Of a DNA stretch of 64,000 nucleotides, positions 55,117 through 64,000 are shown piece after piece. Made by a program: the position numbers and the translations under genes. Below the pieces are notes generated by a model, which did not search any database, was not told where the DNA came from, and saw only the letters and a list, made by a program, of their open reading frames with translations. The stretch lies in the NCBI GenBank assembly GCA_900473175.1, contig UCKM01000009.1:1-64000 (forward strand). Direction: 5' to 3'. This stretch comes from Hyphomicrobiales bacterium. Its GTDB lineage: Bacteria > Pseudomonadota > Alphaproteobacteria > Rhizobiales > Rhizobiaceae. Position 1 is the first letter of the stretch. Every line of letters begins with the position of its first letter.

Positions 55117-55542
55117 ATGGGTGCATCGCGATCAGGAATTGCGGGCTCGACACCTGTTGCGTCGGACCTCTCCTCGTCCGAGCGGAGCGAGGCGGGACGA
55201 CAGCGTATGCTCGCCGTTGGCGGCATTCTCGGCGCGCTCGCGGCTTCGTCCTGCTGCATCATTCCGCTGATTCTGTTCAGCCTCGGCATCGGCGGCGCGT
55301 GGATCGGCAATCTGACGGCTCTGGCGCCTTACAAGCCGCTCTTTGTCACCGGAACGGCAGCGGTTCTCGGGTACGGCTACTATCTCGTCTATTGGAAGCC
55401 CAAGCGGGCCTGCAGCGGTAACGCCGCTTGCGCGCGCCCAATTCCGAGCCGCCTCATTCAGATCGTGCTCTGGATCGCGACACTGCTCGTCATCGCTGCC
55501 TTCGCCTTCGACTCCGTCGCTCCGCTGCTGCTTCGCGCCTGA
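55117..55542 (+). CDS. merT: Mercuric ion transporter MerT
   Basis: Inner-membrane Hg(II) uptake protein, 141 residues, three transmembrane helices (about 32-62, 73-92 and 113-135). The mercury-binding vicinal pair C46-C47 (SSCCIIP) is in helix 1 and a second pair C99/C105 lies on the cytoplasmic loop, the layout of MerT. Takes Hg(II) from MerP and passes it to the reductase in the cytoplasm. A polar N-terminal extension of about 28 residues precedes the first helix. First gene of the operon. Confidence 0.92.
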   Translation: MGASRSGIAGSTPVASDLSSSERSEAGRQRMLAVGGILGALAASSCCIIPLILFSLGIGGAWIGNLTALAPYKPLFVTGTAAVLGYGYYLVYWKPKRACSGNAACARPIPSRLIQIVLWIATLLVIAAFAFDSVAPLLLRA

Positions 55543-55561
55543 GACCAAGAGGAGATTTGCC

Positions 55562-55855
55562 ATGAAGAAAAGCCTGAGCGCTTTTGCCCTGATCGGCTCG
55601 ATGATGGTGGCCCCCACTGCCTGGGCCGGCGAGCGCACTGTCACCTTCGCAGTCGACAACATGACCTGTGCTTCCTGCCCCTACATCGTGAAGAACTCTA
55701 TGGCCGCGGTCCCAGGCGTCGCGAAGGTCGCTGTGTCATTCCAAGCCCAGACGGCGACCGTGACCTTCGATGACGCAAAGACAAACCCAGGCGCCATTGC
55801 GGCCGCCAGCGCGAATGCCGGCTACCCCGCACATCCAAGACCGCAGGGTAGCTGA
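55562..55855 (+). CDS. merP: Periplasmic mercuric ion-binding protein MerP
   Basis: 97 residues: signal peptide 1-22 (cleavage after AWA), then a heavy-metal-associated (HMA) domain with the motif DNMTCASC (C36, C39). Captures Hg(II) in the periplasm and hands it to MerT. Starts 19 bp after merT with AGGAG, and its stop is one base before the merF start. The longer open frame in this region is partly a merT shadow. Confidence 0.93.
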   Translation: MKKSLSAFALIGSMMVAPTAWAGERTVTFAVDNMTCASCPYIVKNSMAAVPGVAKVAVSFQAQTATVTFDDAKTNPGAIAAASANAGYPAHPRPQGS

Positions 55856-55856
55856 G

Positions 55857-56099
55857 ATGACAGACCGGGCGGCGATCTGGGCAAGCATAGCCGGCACCAT
55901 CCTCGCTGCGATCTGCTGCGCAACGCCGCTCCTTATTGCGAGCCTCTCCCTGACGGGTCTTGCCACTTGGCTGACAGGTGCAGGCCCATTCGCTCTTGCC
56001 CTGACAGCCATAGGCGTCGGCCTCATCGCATGGGCAGTCCATCATCGCCGGGCAGGAACGGTGAGCTGCGAGATGAAGACTCTCAAAGAAAAAGTGTGA
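55857..56099 (+). CDS. merF: Mercury transporter MerF
   Basis: 80-residue inner-membrane protein with two helices (about 8-30 and 40-60) and vicinal cysteines C20-C21 (AAICCATPLL), the typical MerF arrangement. It gives a second route for Hg(II) across the inner membrane beside MerT. The ATG is one base after the merP stop, so it is translationally coupled; a further cysteine lies near the C-terminus. Confidence 0.88.
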   Translation: MTDRAAIWASIAGTILAAICCATPLLIASLSLTGLATWLTGAGPFALALTAIGVGLIAWAVHHRRAGTVSCEMKTLKEKV

Positions 56100-56103
56100 A
56101 GCC

Positions 56104-58350
56104 ATGAACGACTGCTGCGCATCCTCTCGGGACAAAACAACTTCTGACTCCGCGACGTTGCAAAGCTTCGCTGTGCGGCCGGGCGTGACGTTTCCCGACT
56201 GGTCGGTCGTCACATCGCGCGCCGTCCGCCACGCTCTGCAGGCCATGGTCGGGTCGGACCACGTGCTTAATCGCTGGAACGGCTACGATCCGGCCACGGA
56301 CCGCATTCGCGTCGCACTGCTCCAGCTTTATGCCGAAGACGGACGAGCCCCGAGCAGGAGCGCGCTTGCGGAGCGCGTGGGGCTCAGCGAGACAGCCATC
56401 CCACCTCTGTTGGAAGACCTCCGCCAGCGCGACTTGGTCGTCCTTGATGACGAACGGATCGTCGGCGCCTATCCATTCACCGACCGGGACAGGGGCCATC
56501 GGGTCACTCTGGACCGACACGTCCTCAACGCCATGTGCGCGGTCGACGCGCTCGGTATCGGCGTGATGATGGATGGTGACATCGCGAGCGCCTCGTCCTG
56601 CCGTCATTGCGCAGCGCCGATTCGGATTACGACGCGGGAGCGAGGACGGGCTCTGGCTGATGTCGAGCCACGGATGGCCGTTATGTGGCAGAGCGTCCGC
56701 TATGACGGTGCGTGCGCCGCCAACTCTCTGTGCGCGACGACTGCTTTCTTCTGTTCCGATGACGATCTCACCGCCTGGCTCCGCGAACGCTCCGCTGACG
56801 AGCCCGGCTTTCGCTTGTCGATCGAAGAAGGGTTGCAGGCCGGCCGCGCTCTGTTCGGGCCGAGTCTCGCTGGCCTCGGAACGACGTCGCAATCGTCCGT
56901 TGATTTGGCTTCACACAGCGCGACGGACCGGCCCTTCCGTGCCAACGGCCGTGACGGAGGCGCCTATGACCTTGTCGTGATCGGCGCTGGCTCGGCCGGC
57001 TTCTCAGCCGCGATCACGGCCGCCGATCAGGGCGCGCAGGTGGCGCTGATTGGCAGCGGCACCATCGGCGGCACCTGCGTCAATGTCGGCTGCGTGCCGT
57101 CCAAGACCCTGATCCGTGCCGCCGAGACTCTGCACAACGCCCGCATGGCGGCGCGTTTTGCCGGTATCACGGCCGAGGCCGAACTGACCGACTGGCGCCG
57201 AACCGTTCGACAGAAGGACGCGCTGGTTTCCGAGCTGCGCCGGGCCAAGTATGTCGACCTGCTCCCCGCCTACAATGGCATCGCCTATCGCGACGGGCCG
57301 GCGCACCTCGTCGACGGCGGTGTCGAGGTGAACGGCACGCGTATTCCCGCCGGCAGGATCATCATCGCCACCGGCACGCGGCCGGCAGTGCCCACCATCC
57401 CCGGCATAGAGAGCGTGCCGTATCTGACCAGCACGACCGCGCTCGACCTCAAGGAGTTGCCGCGCTCGCTGCTGGTCATCGGCGGCGGCTATATCGGCGC
57501 GGAGCTCGCCCAGATGTTCAGCCGCGCCGGTGTCAAGGTGACGCTCGTCTGCCGGTCGCGCCTGCTTCCCGAAGCCGAGCCCGAGATCAGCGCGGCGCTG
57601 ACGGGGTATTTCGAGGAGGAAGGGATCACCGTAGTCTCCGGCATTGCCTATCGCGTAATCCGCAAGACCGAGGGCGGTGTCTTGCTGACCGTCACGCGCG
57701 ACGGCCAGGATGTTGCAATCGACGCCGATCAGGTGCTGATTTCCTCCGGCCGCACGCCCAACATCGAAGGCCTCGGGCTTGCCGAGCACGGGATTGCCAT
57801 CTCGCCGAAGGGCATCGTCGTCGACGACCGCATGCGCACGACGCGCACTGGCATCTATGCCGCCGGCGATGTTACCGGCCGCGACCAGTTCGTCTACATG
57901 GCCGCCTATGGCGCCAAGCTCGCCGCGAAGAACGCGCTCAACGGCGACAGCCTGCGCTACGACAACGGCGCGATGCCGGCCATCGTCTTCACCGATCCGC
58001 AGGTGGCGAGCGTTGGGCTGACAGAGGCTGCCGCACGCGCCGCCGGACGGGCCGTCCGTGTCTCGACGATCGGCCTCGACCAGGTGCCTCGCGCGCTTGC
58101 CGCCCGCGACACCCGCGGGTTCATCAAGCTCGTAGCAGATGCGGACGACGGTCGGCTGCTCGGTGCGCATATCCTCGCGCCGGAAGGGGCCGACAGTATC
58201 CAGACCGCAGCGCTCGCCATTCGACAGGGGCTTACTATCGGCGATCTCGCCGACACGATCTTTCCGTATCTTACCACCGTCGAAGGTTTGAAGCTCGCGG
58301 CGCTGGCGTTTGCCAAAGATGTTGCCAAGCTCTCCTGTTGCGCCGGTTGA
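56104..58350 (+). CDS. merBA: Bifunctional organomercurial lyase/mercuric reductase
   Basis: Fusion of 748 residues. Residues about 50-270 are a MerB alkylmercury lyase: C145-x2-D148 (AMCAVDAL) matches the catalytic Cys96/Asp99 and C210 (NSLCATTAFF) matches Cys159. Residues about 287-748 are a MerA mercuric reductase: FAD site GAGSAGF (294-300), redox disulphide C325-VNVG-C330, a second GGGYIGAE, and the C-terminal pair C745-C746 that delivers Hg(II). There is no N-terminal HMA domain. It splits organomercurials and reduces the released Hg(II) to Hg(0) in one chain. Last gene of the operon. Confidence 0.92.
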   Translation: MNDCCASSRDKTTSDSATLQSFAVRPGVTFPDWSVVTSRAVRHALQAMVGSDHVLNRWNGYDPATDRIRVALLQLYAEDGRAPSRSALAERVGLSETAIPPLLEDLRQRDLVVLDDERIVGAYPFTDRDRGHRVTLDRHVLNAMCAVDALGIGVMMDGDIASASSCRHCAAPIRITTRERGRALADVEPRMAVMWQSVRYDGACAANSLCATTAFFCSDDDLTAWLRERSADEPGFRLSIEEGLQAGRALFGPSLAGLGTTSQSSVDLASHSATDRPFRANGRDGGAYDLVVIGAGSAGFSAAITAADQGAQVALIGSGTIGGTCVNVGCVPSKTLIRAAETLHNARMAARFAGITAEAELTDWRRTVRQKDALVSELRRAKYVDLLPAYNGIAYRDGPAHLVDGGVEVNGTRIPAGRIIIATGTRPAVPTIPGIESVPYLTSTTALDLKELPRSLLVIGGGYIGAELAQMFSRAGVKVTLVCRSRLLPEAEPEISAALTGYFEEEGITVVSGIAYRVIRKTEGGVLLTVTRDGQDVAIDADQVLISSGRTPNIEGLGLAEHGIAISPKGIVVDDRMRTTRTGIYAAGDVTGRDQFVYMAAYGAKLAAKNALNGDSLRYDNGAMPAIVFTDPQVASVGLTEAAARAAGRAVRVSTIGLDQVPRALAARDTRGFIKLVADADDGRLLGAHILAPEGADSIQTAALAIRQGLTIGDLADTIFPYLTTVEGLKLAALAFAKDVAKLSCCAG

Positions 58351-58386
58351 ACGATTGGGGGGGTCAATGAACCATTGGGCAGCACG

Positions 58387-58416
58387 TCGGCACGCAGGCA
58401 ACAGGATGCGTGCCGA
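58387..58416 (+). terminator. Hairpin after merBA, probable end of the mer operon
   Basis: 10-bp arms TCGGCACGCA/TGCGTGCCGA with a 10-base loop, 37 bp after the merBA stop. No U tract follows. Confidence 0.5.
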
Positions 58417-58886
58417 GAACCTGCCTGCGCCCTTACTTGCTAAACAAGGAGGCATTTAGGAGGGATTTAGAGGGCTATAGCGTTAACGTAGTTCTCATCT
58501 TCACCTGACATGGCGCGCCATAAATCCCTTCAAATCATTCGGTTTACTTAAGATGACGTGCAGCAGCTTGCACGCCAAACCAGATCAAATCTCAAACGCC
58601 TACGCGTTTCTCCTGCGAATCCCTCAACCGCCGTTCTATTTGTCTCGTCTGGAGGCCTTCGACGATAATAAGGCACCGCACGGGACCTGAGGCGCGATGC
58701 CGAAACTCCGTTACCAAAATTCCTTGCCACGCCCGACGTCAACACCTGCCAGCTGTGGGTTTTGTCGCGATTTCTGCTATATTGGCTCCCAACCTTGCAA
58801 GGGGCACTCCGCGTTTAAATACGTCACTGGCACGATACCGCTCGCCATTGCCCGCTGTCACATAGCGGCAGAAAGGAGAATGCGTC
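58417..58886. other. Intergenic stretch before the molybdenum hydroxylase genes
   Basis: No credible gene or RNA seen. Includes a palindrome TGGCGCGCCA near 58509 and the promoter region of the following pair. Confidence 0.4.
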
Positions 58887-59339
58887 ATGGCCTTCAATAT
58901 CAACGTCAATGGAAACCCACATAGTGTCGATGTCGACGCCGATACGCCGCTGCTTTGGGTGCTTCGTGATGTGCTGGGCATGACCGGCACGAAGTTCGGT
59001 TGCGGCATGGCCTTGTGTGGCGCCTGCACCGTGCATATCGACGGAATCGCCACCCGTTCGTGTATCACGACTGTCGACAGCCTTGGCGAATCCAAGGTCA
59101 CAACGATCGAGGCAATCGGCACGACAGCCGCCGGCGCGGCGATTCAGAAGGCCTGGCTCGACCACGAGGTCGTTCAATGCGGCTATTGCCAATCCGGCCA
59201 GATCATGTCGGCCTCGGCGCTGCTCGCGAGCAATCCGCATCCCACCGACGCCGATATCGACGATGCCATGAGTGGCAACATCTGCCGGTGTGGGACCTAC
59301 GTCCGCATTCGCGAAGCGATCAAACTCGCCGCGCAATGA
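58887..59339 (+). CDS. iorA: (2Fe-2S)-binding subunit of a molybdenum hydroxylase
   Basis: Small subunit of xanthine-oxidase-family enzymes of the isoquinoline 1-oxidoreductase type, 150 residues. The plant-type ferredoxin cluster is CGMALCGAC (near 38-46) with one further cysteine, and the second cluster is bound by CGYCQSG near 98 and CRCGT near 133. It carries electrons from the molybdenum centre to an acceptor such as a cytochrome. Good GGAG site, and the large subunit follows 21 bp later. No FAD subunit is present, as is typical of this group. The true substrate is unknown. Confidence 0.88.
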   Translation: MAFNINVNGNPHSVDVDADTPLLWVLRDVLGMTGTKFGCGMALCGACTVHIDGIATRSCITTVDSLGESKVTTIEAIGTTAAGAAIQKAWLDHEVVQCGYCQSGQIMSASALLASNPHPTDADIDDAMSGNICRCGTYVRIREAIKLAAQ

Positions 59340-59360
59340 CAAAAAGGGAGGCTGACGACC

Positions 59361-61559
59361 ATGCGTAACGATCGCATCGCTTACCGCGGCACTGGCTCAT
59401 ACGTATCAGAGAAGTCTCTTTCTCGCCGCAGCTTTTTACAGGCTGGGGCAGCCATCGGTGGTGGCTTTATGTTGAGCCTGAGCCTGCCATTCGCCAACGG
59501 CGAAGCCGGGGCAACCGAGCCCCAGGGCTTTGCCCCAAACGCCTTTGTCCGTATCGATGCAAACGGACAGATTTTCCTGACCATGCCCTATGTCGAGATG
59601 GGCCAAGGCACATATACCGCAGTCCCCATGCTGATTGCCGAAGAACTGGAGGTGAGCTTGGACCAGGTTCGCCTCGAGCACGCTCCCCCGAACGAAAAGC
59701 TCTACGCCAATCCGCTGCTTGGGGTGCAGGCGACCGGCAATTCGAACGCGATGCGCGGCGCATGGAAGCAGATGCGCGAGGCAGGTGCCACGGCACGCAT
59801 GATGCTGGTTGCCGCTGCGGCCAAGGAGTGGGGTGTCGATCCGAATGCGTGTCGGGCACAGGACGGCGAGGTGATCCACACGGACTCCGGACGGCGGCTA
59901 AAATATGGCGCGCTGGCGGCCTCCGCCGCAAACATGCCTGTTCCGCAAGATATTACGCTGAAATCCCCTGCTGATTTCACGCTGATCGGCACGCCGGTCA
60001 AGCGTCTCGATACGCCGGCAAAGGTCAACGGAACCGCGGTCTATGGCATCGACGCCAGGCCGCCCGGCGTAAAGTTCGCAACCGTCGCGCAGTCGCCCGT
60101 GTTCGGCGGGCGTCTGAAGAGCGTTGATGATACAGCTGCCATGGCCGTCAAGGGTGTGCGCCAGGTCGTTCGGCTCAATGACGCCGTTGCGGTTGTGGCT
60201 GATCACATGGGCGCCGCCAAGAAAGGCATGGAAGCGCTCCAGATCGAATGGGATGACGGTCCGCATGCTTCGCTTTCGACCGAAGACATTGCGGGCGAGC
60301 TCGAAAAGGCGACACTGGGCCCAGGTGCCGTGGCACAGAACATCGGTGATGCAGACAAGGCCATAGCGGGGGCCGCCACGAAGGTCGAGGCGACGTATCA
60401 GCTGCCGTTCCTGGCCCATGCCACCATGGAGCCGATGAATTGCACCGTGGATTTCCGCAAGGATGAATGCGAAATCTGGATTGGCAATCAGGCCATAGCC
60501 CGTGTCCAGGCCATGGCCGCGGAGGCCGCCGGCCTGCCGGTGGAAAAGGTCATCGTTCACAATCATCTGATCGGCGGCGGCTTTGGCAGGCGACTCGAGG
60601 CTGACGGTGCGGTCCGCGCCGTCGAGATCGCCAAGCAAGTCGAGGGGCCCGTGAAGGTCGTTTGGACCCGCGAGGAAGACATCCAGCATGACATGTACCG
60701 GCCCTATTGGTTTGACCGCCTTTCGGCCGGACTTGACGAGACGGGCAAGCCGGTTGCCTGGAAAAACCGGTTCGCCGGCTCTTCTATCGTCGCCAGATGG
60801 GCGCCGCCGGTCTTCAAGGATGGGCTTGATTCCGACTCGACCGAAGGCGCGATCAAGCTGGTCTACGACCTGCCGAATTTCCACGTCGAATATGTGCGTG
60901 TCGAACCTCCGGGAATTCCGACAGCATTCTGGCGCAGCGTCGGCCCTTCGCACAATGTTTTCGTGACCGAGAGTTTCATCGACGAATTGGCCGCGGCGGC
61001 GAAGCAGGATGCGGTAGCCTATCGGCGCGCACTCCTCGACAAGTCGCCGCGCGCCAGGGCCGTACTCGATCTTGCGGCGGAAAAAGCCGGCTGGGGACAG
61101 CCCTTGCCCGCGGGGAGCGGCCGCGGCGTCTCGCTGCAATTCGTATTCGGCAGTTACATGGCACAGGTCGCCGAGGTCGAAGTGGCGAAAGACGGCAGTG
61201 TGCGCCTTCGGCGCGTAGTCTGCGCGATGGACTGCGGTACCGCTATCAATCCCGACACGGTGCAGGCGCAAATCCAGAGCGGCATCATATTTGGCGCGAC
61301 GGCCGCGCTCCACGGCGAAATTACGCTCAAGAACGGCCGCGTCGAACAGACCAATTTCGACACCTACCAGATGCTCCGCATCAACGAGGCGCCGGCCATC
61401 GAAGTTCATATCGTCAAGAGTTCGGAACCGCCGGGCGGAATGGGCGAAACGGGGACATCGGCAATCGTTCCGGCCATTGCCAATGCAATATTCGCCGCCA
61501 CGGGCAAGCGCCTGCACAAGATGCCTGCCGATCCCAACATTTTGAAGCAACCCACGTAA
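59361..61559 (+). CDS. iorB: Molybdopterin-binding subunit, isoquinoline 1-oxidoreductase-like
   Basis: Large catalytic subunit, 732 residues. A twin-arginine signal (SRRSFLQAGA near 21-30) precedes a hydrophobic stretch, so the complex is exported folded to the periplasm. The two aldehyde oxidase/xanthine dehydrogenase-type domains follow; AHATMEPMNC, GGGFGRR and GGMGETGTS near the end are molybdopterin-contact blocks, and the E in that last block is the catalytic glutamate. Related enzymes oxidise N-heterocycles or aldehydes. Substrate cannot be settled from sequence. Confidence 0.87.
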   Translation: MRNDRIAYRGTGSYVSEKSLSRRSFLQAGAAIGGGFMLSLSLPFANGEAGATEPQGFAPNAFVRIDANGQIFLTMPYVEMGQGTYTAVPMLIAEELEVSLDQVRLEHAPPNEKLYANPLLGVQATGNSNAMRGAWKQMREAGATARMMLVAAAAKEWGVDPNACRAQDGEVIHTDSGRRLKYGALAASAANMPVPQDITLKSPADFTLIGTPVKRLDTPAKVNGTAVYGIDARPPGVKFATVAQSPVFGGRLKSVDDTAAMAVKGVRQVVRLNDAVAVVADHMGAAKKGMEALQIEWDDGPHASLSTEDIAGELEKATLGPGAVAQNIGDADKAIAGAATKVEATYQLPFLAHATMEPMNCTVDFRKDECEIWIGNQAIARVQAMAAEAAGLPVEKVIVHNHLIGGGFGRRLEADGAVRAVEIAKQVEGPVKVVWTREEDIQHDMYRPYWFDRLSAGLDETGKPVAWKNRFAGSSIVARWAPPVFKDGLDSDSTEGAIKLVYDLPNFHVEYVRVEPPGIPTAFWRSVGPSHNVFVTESFIDELAAAAKQDAVAYRRALLDKSPRARAVLDLAAEKAGWGQPLPAGSGRGVSLQFVFGSYMAQVAEVEVAKDGSVRLRRVVCAMDCGTAINPDTVQAQIQSGIIFGATAALHGEITLKNGRVEQTNFDTYQMLRINEAPAIEVHIVKSSEPPGGMGETGTSAIVPAIANAIFAATGKRLHKMPADPNILKQPT

Positions 61560-61599
61560 GCGGCTTGCCTGCGTCCTTCGCAGAGACAAGGAGAATAAG

Positions 61600-62208
61600 A
61601 TGACAAATGCAAATGCCACTCCGGGGGGGCGCTCCGCCGACATGAAGCTTGAAGTCGTCGTCATCCCTGTTTCGGATGTCGATCGTTCCAAGCAGTTCTA
61701 CGGCAATCTCGGTTGGAGGCTTGACGCCGACTTTGTCAGAAGTGACGGATCGCGCGCCGTTCAGTTTACGCCTCCGGGCTCGCCGTGCTCGATCCACCTG
61801 GGCGTCGCGTCAGGGCTCTTTCTCGTTGTCTCCAACGTTGACACCGCGCACGCGGAACTCGCCGGGCGCGGTGTCGACGTCAGCGACGTGTTCCATCGCG
61901 GCGACGGTCCGGGCCGACTGAGCGGCCCGGATCCGCAACGGCGCAGTTACGCCTCTTTCGCCTCATTCAGCGATCCGGACGGCAATGAGTGGCTGTTGCA
62001 AGAAGTTACCGCGCGATTGCCGGGACGAGTAGACACGGACAATACGACATTCAACTCGTCAACCGAGCTTGCCGCCGCACTTCGCCGTGCAGCGGCCGCG
62101 CATGGCGAGCACGAGAAACGGACTGGCGGTCAGCACGATGAGAATTGGCCCGACTGGTACGCCGAGTATATCGTGCGGGAGCAGGGGGGAAAGGAACTGC
62201 CATTGTAG
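61600..62208 (+). CDS. VOC family (glyoxalase/bleomycin-type) protein
   Basis: 202 residues. VOC fold at about 15-140: LEVVVIPVSDVDRSKQFY, then GSPCSIHLGV and FASFSDPDGNEWLLQEV, giving the usual H/E metal positions. A C-terminal helical extension (about 150-202, ending KELPL) is unusual for a plain VOC domain and recalls proteins that link a VOC domain with a short helical tail (PDWYAEYIVREQ). Has an AAGGAG site; 40 bp after iorB. Probably a small-molecule dioxygenase, lyase or resistance protein; not assignable. Confidence 0.75.
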   Translation: MTNANATPGGRSADMKLEVVVIPVSDVDRSKQFYGNLGWRLDADFVRSDGSRAVQFTPPGSPCSIHLGVASGLFLVVSNVDTAHAELAGRGVDVSDVFHRGDGPGRLSGPDPQRRSYASFASFSDPDGNEWLLQEVTARLPGRVDTDNTTFNSSTELAAALRRAAAAHGEHEKRTGGQHDENWPDWYAEYIVREQGGKELPL

Positions 62209-62301
62209 GCGGCCGATCGCCATGCGTCCGTCCGAATACGAAGGGCGATCGCATTTGATCCAGCCTGAAAATGTGAAATCAACATTTGGGTTCAAACCGC
62301 A

Positions 62302-64000
62302 ATGGCTCGATTACTGTCGGTGAATGTCGGCCTTCCGCGCGATATCGAGTGGAAGGGGCGCACAGTGCATACCGGGATCTTCAAGGATCCGGTGCTTGGC
62401 CGGTGTCAGGTCGGCCGCTTGAATCTCGAAGGGGACGGACAAGGCGACTTGGCCGGCCATGGCGGCGAGCAGCGCGCCGTCTTCGTCTACCAGATCGAAT
62501 CCTATCGGCATTGGCAGGATCAGCTGAAAAGGACGGATTTCGTCTACGGTCAATTCGGCGAGAACTTCACGATCGAAGGATTGCCCGACGACGCTGTGTG
62601 CATCGGCGACCGCTATCAGATCGGCACGGCGCTGTTCGAGGTCACGCAACCGCGCGTTACTTGCTATCGCGTCGGCATACGCATGAACGAGCCCCGCATG
62701 CCGGCATTGCTGACATCCAGCGGACGGCCTGGTTTTTATTTCCGCGTCCTTGAGGAAGGCGAGGTGGGAGCCGGCGACGAAATCGTCAAGGTAGGCGAAG
62801 CGAAGCAGCAAATGACCGTCGCGGAGATCAACGCCCTGCTCTATTCGCCCGATCATCCGCGCGCCCGGCTGGAGCGCGCATTGGAAATCGAGGCGCTTTC
62901 GCCCGGATGGCACGCGTCGTTCGAGGCGTTGATGCAGGGAAACGCCACTGCCTCGGCGGGGGGTAACGCCGGGCTGATGCCGGCGGCAGCTGCGCATCCG
63001 GTTGCGCCGGGGTTTCGGTCGCTCGTTGTGACGGCGATGGATCAGGAGGCCGCCGACATCGTCTCGGTGACGATGAAAAGCCAGGACAGTCAACCGCTGG
63101 CAGAGGCTCTGCCCGGACAATACGTGGTGTTGCGGCTTCAACGAACCGGTGGCTCCCCCCCGCTCTTTCGCAGCTATTCGCTCTCTGGCCCGCCCTCGAC
63201 GGAACACTATCGCATCAGCGTCAAAATCGAGCCTGATGGAGCGGCTGGAACCTACCTGCACGAGCATGTCCGGGTAGGCGACATTCTCGACGTCAGCTCG
63301 CCGCGCGGAAGCTTTGTTCTCCAGTCCGCAGAGCGGCCGGTCGTATTGCTCAGCGCGGGAATCGGGGCGACCCCCGTCTTGGCCATGCTGCACGCCCTGA
63401 CGGTTCCGGGATCTGCACGCCAGGTCTTGTGGCTCCACGGGGCTCGCAATCGGCGGCATCATGCTTTTGCCGGCGAAGTCCGCCGGCTTATGCTCGCGCT
63501 CCCACGCGGCCGCAGCGTCGTTTGCTACAGCAGCCCCGGCGCACGTGACAGCGCGGGTGAGGATTTCGATGTGAAGGGGCACCTCTCCCGTTCAATCCTT
63601 AACGAGGTCGGCGTACCACGAGAGGCTGATGTCTACCTCTGTGGACCTGCCCGGTTCATGACAGATATGAGAGCGGCGCTGGGAGACCTGGGCATGAAGC
63701 CGGAACGGATTCACCTTGAAATCTTCAACGGCAGCGAGTCGATGACCCCCGGTGTCGTGAGCGCACCGGCGCGGGCTCCGCATCTGCCGAAAGACGATAC
63801 CAACTCTGGTCCGCTAATTTCGTTCGCGCGAAGTGGTATAGCGGCGCACTGGAAGGCCTCGGCCTACCAGAGCATTCTTGAGCTTGCCGAAGCCTGTGAC
63901 GTGCCGGTGCGATGGTCGTGCCGCGCCGGGGTCTGCCACAACTGCGAGGGCGGGCTGATCTCCGGCGCCGTCACCTACCAGCCTGATCCGCTTGATCAAC
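62302..64000 (+). CDS. MOSC-ferredoxin reductase-ferredoxin fusion (3' end outside window)
   Basis: Open from ATG 62302 to the window end, at least 566 residues. N-terminal MOSC domain (about 1-215; GDLAGHGGEQRAVFVYQIE near 50 and EVTQPRVTCYRVG near 116, whose cysteine is where MOSC proteins bind molybdenum cofactor). A ferredoxin-reductase module follows (about 235-465; FRSYSLSG for flavin, LSAGIGATPVLAML for NAD), then a plant-type [2Fe-2S] domain with SCRAGVCHNC (C-x4-C-x2-C). Electron supply to a molybdenum enzyme or MOSC-linked reduction is suggested. It follows molybdenum hydroxylase genes, which fits. Confidence 0.85.
   Translation, partial: MARLLSVNVGLPRDIEWKGRTVHTGIFKDPVLGRCQVGRLNLEGDGQGDLAGHGGEQRAVFVYQIESYRHWQDQLKRTDFVYGQFGENFTIEGLPDDAVCIGDRYQIGTALFEVTQPRVTCYRVGIRMNEPRMPALLTSSGRPGFYFRVLEEGEVGAGDEIVKVGEAKQQMTVAEINALLYSPDHPRARLERALEIEALSPGWHASFEALMQGNATASAGGNAGLMPAAAAHPVAPGFRSLVVTAMDQEAADIVSVTMKSQDSQPLAEALPGQYVVLRLQRTGGSPPLFRSYSLSGPPSTEHYRISVKIEPDGAAGTYLHEHVRVGDILDVSSPRGSFVLQSAERPVVLLSAGIGATPVLAMLHALTVPGSARQVLWLHGARNRRHHAFAGEVRRLMLALPRGRSVVCYSSPGARDSAGEDFDVKGHLSRSILNEVGVPREADVYLCGPARFMTDMRAALGDLGMKPERIHLEIFNGSESMTPGVVSAPARAPHLPKDDTNSGPLISFARSGIAAHWKASAYQSILELAEACDVPVRWSCRAGVCHNCEGGLISGAVTYQPDPLDQ

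Noticed and set aside
57004..58455. 483-codon minus-strand open frame
   Set aside because: Antisense to merBA, which carries intact catalytic motifs.
59898..61691. 597-codon minus-strand open frame
   Set aside because: Antisense to the iorB gene, whose sense strand has all expected motifs.
62311..63582. 423-codon minus-strand open frame
   Set aside because: Antisense to the MOSC-reductase gene, which reads through this whole region on the plus strand.

Overview
The window is a 64 kb stretch of an alphaproteobacterial chromosome. The gene set and order point to the Hyphomicrobiales (Rhizobiales), probably near Phyllobacteriaceae/Brucellaceae; the family is an inference from gene content, not a measured placement. 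The key evidence is the rpmH-rnpA-yidC run with engB and argB nearby, dapD and dapE close together, and an ATG/GTG/TTG start pattern with good Shine-Dalgarno sites.

Bases 1 to about 26,000 are ordinary chromosome. They hold lysine/DAP synthesis (dapE, dapD), a ketopantoate-reductase-like gene, a LOG-family gene, a pyrimidine 5'-nucleotidase, phhA with a divergent Lrp-type regulator, argB, and an ECF sigma/anti-sigma/fasciclin unit. Next come engB and the rpmH-rnpA-yidC operon, then a histidine kinase, a cardiolipin synthase and an EEP-family phosphatase. A catabolic cluster follows that reads as lysine/pipecolate degradation: an AmaA-like FAD oxidase, a LysR regulator, HglS (DUF1338) and an AmaB-like aldehyde dehydrogenase. 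A SABATH-type methyltransferase and a fatty acid desaturase close the section.

Bases 26,121 to 54,351 form a genomic island of about 28.2 kb inserted in a tRNA-Arg(CCG) gene. A 114-bp near-perfect direct repeat lies at each end (26,007-26,120 and 54,238-54,351). It carries the tRNA promoter and the 5' half of the tRNA, and it stops exactly at the last base of the anticodon loop. The island therefore appears to restore the 5' half and promoter of the gene rather than the usual 3' half. Inside are a large serine recombinase followed by two ParB-like genes, a tyrosine integrase plus a decayed second integrase start, many small unknown genes, a ClpP-like/PAN-domain exported protein, and an AT-rich cassette (HAD hydrolase, HEPN-like protein, DGQHR-like protein) that is the best candidate here for an undescribed defence system. 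A complete type I restriction-modification operon (hsdM-hsdS-hsdR), a PD-(D/E)XK nuclease-like gene and a DUF429 gene complete it. The middle (about 40-46 kb) is sparse, with pseudogenes, iteron-like TTTACAT repeats and palindromic operators.

Bases 54,390 to 64,000 hold a mercury resistance locus (merR divergent from merT-merP-merF-merBA, where merBA is an organomercurial lyase/mercuric reductase fusion). A molybdenum hydroxylase pair (isoquinoline 1-oxidoreductase type), a VOC protein and a MOSC-ferredoxin reductase fusion that runs off the end of the window follow.
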